This document shows positions 56,937-64,000 of a DNA stretch of 64,000 nt, piece by piece (position 1 is the stretch's first letter; every line of letters begins with the position of its first letter). The notes beneath the pieces were generated by a model, which saw nothing but the letters and a program-made list of their open reading frames with translations, had not been told where the DNA came from and did no database searches. The DNA is taken from the NCBI RefSeq assembly GCF_020623625.1, contig NC_060201.1:186001-250000 (forward strand). Direction: 5' to 3'. Source of the DNA: Saccharomycodes ludwigii (lineage: Eukaryota; Ascomycota; Saccharomycetes; Saccharomycodales; Saccharomycodaceae). A program made the position numbers and the translations under genes.

Positions 56937-56969
<33 letters not shown>

Positions 56970-57142
56970 CTGACGATGATGATTCTGACGATTATGGAAG
57001 TCAAAATGATGGAGATGAAAGTCACCACGTTAAGAGTAGTTGTAATGACGGTAGTAATATGGTTGAATATGATGAAGATTATTATAGAGAATTTGAAAAC
57101 GCATTACTAGAAATTCTATGTGGTTTATTAAAGATGACTTAA
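53765..57142 (+). CDS. large Zn2Cys6 transcription factor, unknown target
   Basis: A 1125-residue binuclear zinc-cluster protein. The cysteines are C35, C38, C45, C52, C55 and C62 (CX2CX6CX6CX2CX6C) in a basic N-terminal domain. Asn/Ser-rich linkers follow. From about 345 to 770 comes a helical region with features of the fungal-specific factor middle domain (YIIAVHPLLPLIDLTHYHKQ, then LARLTAQVLVN-like helices). The C-terminal third is Asn-rich, with an acidic Asp run (about 1058-1075) that may activate transcription. I cannot assign an orthologue. No such gene lies between STR3 and MND1 in S. cerevisiae. It may be a loss in S. cerevisiae or an insertion here. Confidence 0.85.
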
Positions 57143-59254
57143 TATTTTTATTTATAGGTATGGGTATTGTGTCGCTGATTTATATTTTCTAGTTGATGCC
57201 AATCCGGACTTCTGGAATGAATAATGGGTTTAGGTACAGTATCTGCCTATCACAATGTGTGGAAAAGAAAAAAAGAAGAAAAAAAGAAAAGAAAAAGGGA
57301 GGGGCGGAAGGGAGAGGAAGAGAAAAGGATGTTTCCATTTTTGTTAGGCTTTAGCCGCTGAAGTTTAGATGCAAGTATGATAATGTGTAAATGGCAAGGA
57401 GACAAAGGGAAAGATTTGAAAGTATCCGAAATATACCAATAATACATAAATTGTTTTTGGAGGGGGCGGATGAGAAGGGGGGGGTTGAGCAAGGGGGTTA
57501 AGAAGAGGAGGAGGTAAAGGTTTTTTTTGAGTTAATTTTATTTTATTGCCTTTTTTTATGTATTCTTTTGGTATTTTCCGAGATGTATGGGTAGTAATTT
57601 TTAAATTTTTATTTTTTTTTTTTTTTTTGCCTTTACGTAATACCTTTTTTTTAATGTGTGGGTTACTATGATCATAATAATAGTTTAAAAATTTGAGTTA
57701 TTTTTTTTTTTATTTATTTTTTTTGGAAAGTATGAAAGAGTGTAAACAGAAATGGGCTTGTTGGTGAATCGGTTAAAAAAAAAAAAAAAAAAAAAAAAGT
57801 ATAAGGTGGTACGGTGTTTACTATTCAATTTTTTTTTTTCCATGTTACGTAACCAAAATAAAATGAATAACTTGTATTTTTTTTTTTTTTCTTATTAATT
57901 AATTAATTAACGACCGTTTCATTAAATAATAAAATTAGTCAAAAAAAAAAGTTTTGATTTTATGAGTGATTTAATTTTCATTTTTATCTTTGATGCTATA
58001 ATAGCCTTTATCATTTCATACGAGTATTTTTATGCCTTTCCTTCTTCCCCACTGATTATGCCTCTTTCTTTCCCCCCTTCAATTTTAATCTTTTTCAATT
58101 ATTTAAAAAAAAAAAAAAAAAAAATCTCATAAAAAAAAAAAAAAAAAAAAAATGCGGGATATTTTATTTATTTTTTTTTTTTTTCCTTCTTCCTCTTTTT
58201 AAAATATGTATATTTTTTTTGACAACAAACAACGGCAGTAGTCTTTCTTTTGTATTATACATGAAAGCAACCAAGAAAAATGAAATAACATTTAAAAAAA
58301 AAAACCACTCAAAACCAAGTAAATATTATGGTTGATTAATTAAAACATCTGATTTTTTTTTATTTTTTTCAGATAATGTACTTTGGTTGAACAAAAGGTA
58401 TCTGATTTGTTTTATTAGAATAATAATATCTACACGAAGCTATTAAAGATCATTGAGATCAGGATGTATATATATAAGTGAGAATGGAAATGAAGTAGTA
58501 CAATCTTATGTAATATTTTCTTATTTATCTTCAAGGTTTTTGAACTCAGTTTCGGTAATTAAATAATGATAATAATTAGTACTAAAAACTAATAAACACA
58601 ACAAGTTATACTTATCTATACTCGAACCCAAAAAAAAAAAAAAAAAAAAGAAAAAATCATAACGTAAGGGACAAGCATCAAAAGAAAGGAATTTGGAACG
58701 CATATATCCATTAAGATTTGTTAGTACATTATTGTATCACTTCCCTTTGCAAAGAAAACAGACAATAAAGCAGAAAGCGTTGATCGTGCTAGTCATATTT
58801 TAATTTTATTCTGTTTAAGAAGACGATTATCCTAAATAGAACTCCGAGTCTAAATCCGATTACCCGTTTTATTCTTTATTTTCAATCTTTCATTTTCTAT
58901 TTTTCTTCGTTTAAAAAAAAAAATATTTTTTATTTTCCTTTTTTTTTTTTTTTTAAGCGGGAATTTCTAATTTAGGGATCTTTTTTTTTATTACCTTTGA
59001 AAAAAAATACGAAAACAAAAAAAAAAAAGAAAACAAAATACACGGAAAACGCTAAGAACGTACATTCAGATAAACAATAAAAATTGGTTTGATTTTTAAT
59101 AACAATCGAACCCAAAATTATCCACCCTCCATTATATCAACTCTTATATAAATAAAGCAAGAGATAAAAGGAAAAAGAAAGAAGAAAAAAAAATAATTAA
59201 ACTTCCATTTTCATTAAAGGGAAAAAAAAAAAAAAAAAAAAAAGAAAAAGAAAA
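57143..59254. other. long spacer upstream of the C2H2 gene
   Basis: A 2.1 kb region with G-rich plus-strand segments at 57295-57330 and 57460-57500, and many A and T runs of 10-25. A TAGCCGCTGA (URS1-like, one mismatch) lies at 57352-57361 and a Reb1-type TTACCCG at 58860-58866. The leader ends in an A-rich tract. The short ORFs here are low-complexity. No RNA gene is recognised. Confidence 0.5.
58860..58866 (+). promoter_or_regulatory. Reb1-type site TTACCCG upstream of the C2H2 gene
   Basis: An exact core about 390 bp before the start codon, a plausible place for a nucleosome-positioning Reb1 site. It is one short match only. Confidence 0.35.
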
Positions 59255-59872
59255 ATGTCAACAATTGCCGATACAAACATTATGAATACAGTCGATATTA
59301 TGGAAATGTTTAGATCTATGGAAAATAGTAACAATATTACAAATATCAATTTCGATGAATACAAGGGTAGCAGTGCCATCATTAATTATGAAAAAAGCCT
59401 TCAAAATAATAAGGTTACTGATAATTGTAACAACAACATCAATGCTGATGACTTAGATCTATTATACTATTGTAAGCCTACAATAAATCCAAAGAGTTTG
59501 GTAACGACGGTATTGAATGCTAAATCTAGTGACACTATACCAAGTTTAGATATTAATTGTGCTGGTAATGATAATATTGCATGCTGTAATAATTCTTCTA
59601 ACATAAGTACTAGTTCTACAGAATATGAAGATAATGATTATTACGAAGATGGAGACGAACAATTTTATGAAAATCAATACAATAAGATCAATAATTTCAA
59701 CACCGATAATAATAATGATAGCGGTAACGGTAACAACAGTGGTGGGTTGTTTGGGTTGAATTATTTGAATGGGTGTTACAATAACATTGCTAGAAATAAC
59801 AGTGTTATCACTAATAATAGTAATACTAGTACTTACCTGAATAGTTTAGAATCATCTCCTATACCAGGTAGC

Positions 59873-59903
<31 letters not shown>

Positions 59904-60850
59904 GTAACGGCGATACTTTTTTTGTTAGTGATAACAATAATAGCAGTAACACCATAGATGATTATCTAGAATCACCAATTACTGTATCATCTAGTACTTC
60001 TATTAGTAACATGAATAATAATTCTTCAACTGACATTTTTTTATTAAGTGAATTTTTAAACAACGCGTTGGTAAACACCAAAAATGCAACAACAACAAAA
60101 GTGGTCACTGCCGTTACTAATAATAATGATGATTGTGGCAGTGATAGTAATGATAGTATTAATAACGTTAATGTTGGTGCAGGTTTGCTAAATAATATCA
60201 ACATTAATACACCACCATCTATTAATATTGGCGGTAATGTCGTCGGTGATATTGCTAAACCAATACTGTTATCTTCTTCTGCCTCTACGTCTATTAATTT
60301 TCCATTATCTCCAGTATCCGTTTCCAATATTAATAAGAATAATAACGCTAATGGAGTCAATGGTAATAGTAATAATGCTTTTCAACAAACTGGTAACAAG
60401 ATAATACCAGCAACTACAACTACGAAAAGGAGGACCGCCAAGAATAAAATGAATCACATTACTACAAAGAGCTCAACACATATTAATAGCGGTAAGAGTT
60501 TGCGTTCGAAGCATCTAACTCCACCAACATCGCCTAAAGTGATAGCCATTGTTAATGATGCTGACAAGAGCAAAAATAATAATAATAATGTGTCTGATGC
60601 TGTTATCAATAGTACTGCGCCAAAAGTTATACTTCATCCAAAGAAAACCAGGGGACGTAAGCCTGTGGAGGATCCTGATAAGCACTACGCATGTGATTAT
60701 TGTGAAAGAAAGTTTAAAAGACAAGAGCATTTGAAAAGACATGTTAGGTCTCTGCATATGGGTGAGAAACCTTACGAATGTAGCACATGTCACAAAAGAT
60801 TTAGCAGAAGTGACAATCTAACTCAGCATACAAAAACTCATAAAAATTGA
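59255..60850 (+). CDS. C2H2 zinc-finger transcription factor, Msn2/Msn4/Com2 type
   Basis: A 531-residue protein with an Asn- and Ser-rich, probably disordered body and two C2H2 fingers at the very C-terminus (about 476-529). The recognition helices read RQEHLKRH and RSDNLTQH. Msn2 has RSEHLKRH and RSDNLSQH, so the base-contacting positions are the same and binding to AGGGG/CCCCT stress elements is predicted. Ending a few residues after the second finger is also Msn2-like. In S. cerevisiae the related COM2 (YER130C) lies in the block duplicated from this one, near PMD1 and RPS26B, which makes Com2 a good candidate. Msn2/Msn4 is the alternative, so no symbol is given. Confidence 0.85.
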
Positions 60851-61177
60851 TTGAATGGTATCCTATCTTATATATTCCTTAACTATTTTTTTTTTTTAAT
60901 ACATTTTTTTTTTTTTTTTTTTTTTTGATTTATTATTTACTAGTATTTTATATTGTTTAATGACTTTATTGGTATATACATATATATGTGTATGTGTATA
61001 CCAATATATTATGACGTTGTGGTTAAAATTTTTTTTCTTTTTTCTTTTTGCAGTAATTCTTCTGCTTTGTAATTATTCTCTTTGTGTTTTGATACTTTTA
61101 ATTTCACTTATTCCATAAACATATATATATATATGTGTGTGTGTGTGTTGTAAGTTGTTGCGATTGGTAGGTGAAAG
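60851..61177. other. convergent spacer C2H2 gene / MND1
   Basis: T-runs, a TA/TG repeat near 60976-61000 that can form a hairpin (ttggtatatac...gtataccaa), and (TG)n near 61135. It provides 3' ends for both genes. Confidence 0.6.
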
Positions 61178-61975
61178 TTATCCGGTATCTTTATTTTGCA
61201 TGTATCCTCCCAACTCCTTTTGCGCTTCAAATATAGTATTGAATTTTTCACGACTTTTGTCCTCAAAATCATCGTCAATCTCGTAACTTAAATATTGTTT
61301 AAAAATCTCACTGGTAGAAATACCATATTTATCACGCAAGTAGCTTGCAATGGTCATTATATTATCAGTTAAAATGGCATTTTTTTTTAATGCATCTAAT
61401 GATAAAACTTTATTTTTCTGACAAACTTTTGTGTACTGAACGTCATCAACAACTATATTTTCCAAATTTTCATCCATTTCAGTATCAATTTTTTCAAGTT
61501 TTTTAATTAGCTCACTGCGCTCTTTTTCTAAAAGGTTAAGCTTTTTAAATAATTCAATATCCTCGTGTCTTTTCTCTTTTGTAAGCCCATTATCACCGAT
61601 CTCTTTTAATAGGGATTCCTTTTTTTCGGTCAACTTATTAACAACATCTAATTGCACCATGGAACTAACAAAGGGAAAATTCCAATAGACATTAACGTTC
61701 CCACATTTTTCACACATGATTAAACTTTCATCTAACAAGTAGGAAATTATGTCTTTGACAATCATACCGTGAATTATTCCCTTACTTTTGGAAGGAATAA
61801 TTTTTTCTAGATCCTTTAGAGAGTAGACGGTGTGTTCTTTTTGAATTATCTCTAACATAATTTCACCCTTCTGTTCTATAGTGTAACTTGGCTTTTTTTT
61901 AAACTTTTTAACATTGGTACAGGAGGAAGTGTCAGTCAGTGTATTATTATTAGTTGATTTTTTTTTTGGTGGCAT
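61178..61975 (-). CDS. MND1: meiotic recombination factor Mnd1
   Basis: A 265-residue protein (S. cerevisiae 219, YGL183C). Mnd1 with Hop2 stimulates Dmc1 and Rad51 strand exchange in meiosis. An N-terminal winged helix contains YSLKDLEKIIPSKSKGI and MIVKDIISYLLDE. The CGNVNVYWNFP segment is a clear family signature. A long coiled coil (about 110-180) and a C-terminal capping region with DNIMTIASYLRDKYGIS follow. Here the MPPKKKS start is separated from the winged helix by about 25 extra residues. S. cerevisiae MND1 has an intron near this point, but I see no GTATGT here, so the frame appears continuous. A URS1-like element lies upstream. Confidence 0.93.
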   Translation of the reverse strand: MPPKKKSTNNNTLTDTSSCTNVKKFKKKPSYTIEQKGEIMLEIIQKEHTVYSLKDLEKIIPSKSKGIIHGMIVKDIISYLLDESLIMCEKCGNVNVYWNFPFVSSMVQLDVVNKLTEKKESLLKEIGDNGLTKEKRHEDIELFKKLNLLEKERSELIKKLEKIDTEMDENLENIVVDDVQYTKVCQKNKVLSLDALKKNAILTDNIMTIASYLRDKYGISTSEIFKQYLSYEIDDDFEDKSREKFNTIFEAQKELGGYMQNKDTG

Positions 61976-62207
61976 TTTATATTCTTACTTGTTGAAGTGG
62001 TATTGACTCTAGGCAAGAGGGGGAAAATTGAGATATTGAATATTACTAAATTTATTTAACTTTAAGTTTTATTTTATTTTATCTTATTTTTAGAGGAAGA
62101 GGAAAGATGAATGGGAGGGAGGTTAGATGACTAAGATGTGATTTATAGATGGCTAATAAAAAAAAAAAAAAAAGCAAAGATAAAGATAAAATATATTGTT
62201 TTTCTAC

Positions 62208-62216
62208 TGGCGGCTA
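62208..62216 (+). promoter_or_regulatory. URS1-like (Ume6) site upstream of MND1
   Basis: TGGCGGCTA contains GGCGGCTA, the complete inner part of URS1 (TCGGCGGCTA), about 235 bp before the MND1 start. It is what an early meiotic gene should carry. Confidence 0.55.
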
Positions 62217-62320
62217 ATTCTTTGTTGATATATATATATATATATATTCTATAAACGTTGTCGTATAGTGTGATAAGGGTTGTGATCCGGGTAAATAGTT
62301 TTATTATGAATGTTTTTTTT

Positions 62321-62439
62321 ATTCTCGTACTTTTGATTCTCGTACTGTTTATTCTCACACTGTTTATTCTCGCACTGTTTATTCTCGCACTGTTTATTCT
62401 CGCACTGTTTATTCTCGCACTGTTTACCTCGCACTGTTA
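62321..62439 (+). repeat. 15-base minisatellite between MND1 and GTS1
   Basis: About eight tandem units of attctcgcactgttt, starting at 62321, 62336, 62351, 62366, 62381, 62396 and 62411, with a shortened last unit at 62426. The four units from 62366 are identical, while the first three diverge stepwise. Confidence 0.95.
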
Positions 62440-62813
62440 CTTCGTTTTTATACCCCTTTCCATCCCCCTATAATATTACCCTATATTAAAAAATATACAT
62501 ATAGGCAATTGTCCATTAGAGGAACAAATAAATGCATAAATAAACAAATGCCTAAATTAAAATGCTTGAACAAAAATAAAGAAAAAAAAAAAAAAAAAAA
62601 AAAAGATGCTAACAACCATTTCTTTTACTTTTTCGTTCTTGTAAATTAACTTTGGCCTATCTATGCTTTTCTTTTATTTTTTATTCCTTGTTTTTTCTTT
62701 TTTCTTCTTTCTTCTTTTATCGTTCCCCATTTATTCTAATCACAAAAACAAAAAGGAAAAAAACTGTCAAAATATCTTTCCATCTTTACCAAACCAAAGA
62801 CACACATTGAAAA

Positions 62814-64000
62814 ATGGGTTTGTTCAATTCTAGTGGTTCTCACTCTAAGCACAATAACAATAAATACGAACGTGATTTAAAAGATATCGTTAACTTACCA
62901 GAAAATTCAAATAGGTGTGGAGAATGTGGTTCTTCATTTCCAACATGGTGTTCGTTAACATATGGTTGTCTATTATGTGGTAGATGTTCCAGTGTTCATC
63001 GTAAAATATTAAACAACTCAATAGTAAAGTCTTTAAGTCTAGAAAGGTGGAGTAGAGATGAGGTTGACGAACTATATAATAGTGGTGGTAATAAAAGAAA
63101 TAAAAATATTTGGAATGATAAAGATGTTCCGTTCCCATACGATGGTGATGTTGATAAAGATGAAGTGGAAAATTATATTAGAGAAAAATATATATATGGT
63201 AAATTTAGAACATCCCCAATGAATGATGATTATAATACACGCTATGATTATGATTATGATGATAATAATAGAGACATCGGTAGTAGAAAGAGTGCCAGAT
63301 TACGGAGCAATAGCTTGGCAACTTTAAAATTAACTCATTCCAGGTATGCCAAAGATTACGAAATTGGCAAGTATGCGAATAAACTAAGAACTTTGAAAGG
63401 ATATGGTTTTAATAGTACCGATTTATGTATCGAAGCAATAGTCTTAGCTAGAGGTAATTTGGATACGGCTTTAGACTTATTAGAAAAAGACTTGCGCGAA
63501 AATGGAGGGAGAAGATCAAGATCAGGTACAATTAATAACAATAATTCAGGGCCACAATTACCATCTAGGCCACAAGGAGCTAATGCCCCTAAACCGGCAG
63601 TATTTGATGGTTTTGATGTTGTAGAGCAACCACAACAGTACGTTGACCCAAATACAGGTATAGTATACGCCAATCCACAACAACAGCAGTTACAAGCTCA
63701 GCAACACGCCCAGCAACAATTACAAGCTCAACAGCAATTACAAGCCCAACAACAATTACAAGCTCAACAGCAATTACAAGCTCAACAACAGGCTCAAGCT
63801 CAACAACAAGCCCAACAGCAAGCCCAACAGCAATTACAAGCTCAACAGCAATTACAAGCTCAACAACAAGCCCAACAACAATTACAAGCTCAACAACAAG
63901 CCCAACAACAATTACAAGCTCAACAACAAGCTCAACAGCAATTACAGGTTCAGCAACAGCTTCAGGCTCAGCAACAACAACAGGCTAATAAAGCCGCCTT
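62814..64000 (+). CDS. GTS1: ArfGAP-domain protein Gts1 (partial, runs off the end)
   Basis: The start ATG at 62814 opens MGLFNSSGSHSKHNN, and the frame is open for 395 codons to the window edge. The ArfGAP zinc finger is CGEC...CGRC (CX2CX16CX2C) with the arginine in CSSVHRK. A UBA-like segment follows (YANKLRTLKGYGFNS...AIVLARGNLDTALDLLE, read in pieces). Then comes a Gln/Ala/Leu-rich tail built of QQLQAQ repeats. S. cerevisiae Gts1 (YGL181W) has the same order of domains and a variable Ala-Gln repeat. It affects metabolic oscillation, flocculation, heat tolerance and endocytosis. The gene lies beside MND1, as in S. cerevisiae. Confidence 0.95.
   Translation, partial: MGLFNSSGSHSKHNNNKYERDLKDIVNLPENSNRCGECGSSFPTWCSLTYGCLLCGRCSSVHRKILNNSIVKSLSLERWSRDEVDELYNSGGNKRNKNIWNDKDVPFPYDGDVDKDEVENYIREKYIYGKFRTSPMNDDYNTRYDYDYDDNNRDIGSRKSARLRSNSLATLKLTHSRYAKDYEIGKYANKLRTLKGYGFNSTDLCIEAIVLARGNLDTALDLLEKDLRENGGRRSRSGTINNNNSGPQLPSRPQGANAPKPAVFDGFDVVEQPQQYVDPNTGIVYANPQQQQLQAQQHAQQQLQAQQQLQAQQQLQAQQQLQAQQQAQAQQQAQQQAQQQLQAQQQLQAQQQAQQQLQAQQQAQQQLQAQQQAQQQLQVQQQLQAQQQQQANKAA
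63700..63990 (+). repeat. Gln/Ala/Leu-coding minisatellite in GTS1
   Basis: Tandem copies of an 18-base unit close to caacaattacaagctcaa (QQLQAQ), mixed with 12-base caacaagctcaa variants. Synonymous CAA/CAG and GCT/GCC changes between units show it has been kept in frame. It may continue beyond the window. Confidence 0.9.

Larger units (their letters stand above)
61976..62813. other. divergent promoter MND1 / GTS1
   Basis: An 838 bp region with the URS1-like GGCGGCTA at 62209, a TA repeat near 62228, a 15-base minisatellite at 62321-62439 and an A-run near 62583. Antisense ORFs of 61-71 residues simply translate the minisatellite. Confidence 0.65.

Noticed and set aside
58610-58630. CTCGAACCC as the T-arm of a minus-strand tRNA
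   Set aside because: No acceptor stem, D-arm or anticodon arm can be drawn around it.
62143-62434. Minus-strand ORF with KQCEN repeats as a repeat protein gene
   Set aside because: Only about 61 codons, entirely made by the spacer minisatellite, with no start context or conserved flank.
62321-62439. CRISPR-like array
   Set aside because: The units are head-to-tail without spacers; it is a simple minisatellite in a eukaryotic genome.

Overview
This window is nuclear DNA of a budding yeast (Saccharomycetales). The evidence is 21 recognisable yeast orthologues, GTATGT/TACTAAC splice signals in GLC7, intronless genes otherwise, and a standard genetic code. The DNA is very AT-rich. Spacers are full of poly(dA:dT) tracts and short tandem repeats, and proteins carry long Asn, Gln, Thr and Ser runs. 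The gene order fits a yeast that branched before the whole-genome duplication. A low-GC Saccharomycodes/Hanseniaspora-type genome is my best guess, but it is an inference.

Left end (1-4600): the last codons of GOS1, an amino-acid permease, and the glycerol channel FPS1 converging on the permease. FPS1 has a roughly 3 kb gene-free upstream region with seven same-strand CCCCAC boxes and a G-quadruplex-like run. A tRNA-His(GTG) follows.

Middle (7.8-45 kb): EMP24, GLC7 (one intron), YIP4, MDS3/PMD1, DSD1, GCN1, a small membrane protein at the YGL194C-A position, a Lys14-like zinc-cluster factor, HOS2, IME4, COX13, CDC55, RPS26 and COX4. This is almost gene for gene the order of S. cerevisiae YGL200C to YGL187C. 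GLC7 (YER133W) is interleaved beside MDS3/PMD1, as expected of an unduplicated ancestor.

Right part (46-64 kb): a GAPDH of the NADP-linked GDP1 type, a YGL185C-like 2-hydroxyacid dehydrogenase, STR3, a large zinc-cluster factor, an Msn2/Com2-type C2H2 factor, MND1, and GTS1 running off the end. Compared with S. cerevisiae, TPN1 is absent here, and the GAPDH and three transcription-factor genes are extra.

Most neighbours are unrelated in function, as usual in yeast. Shared themes are meiosis (IME4, MND1, MDS3, HOS2), respiration (COX4, COX13), nutrient signalling (GCN1, permease, MDS3), the PP1 and PP2A phosphatases (GLC7, CDC55) and sulfur metabolism (STR3). I see no transposon, virus-derived element, CRISPR array, toxin system or other clearly new multi-gene system. 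The most unusual items are two divergent genes sharing one CATG start, the NADP-type GAPDH, the CCCCAC cluster, two spacer minisatellites, and a candidate structured RNA upstream of YIP4.
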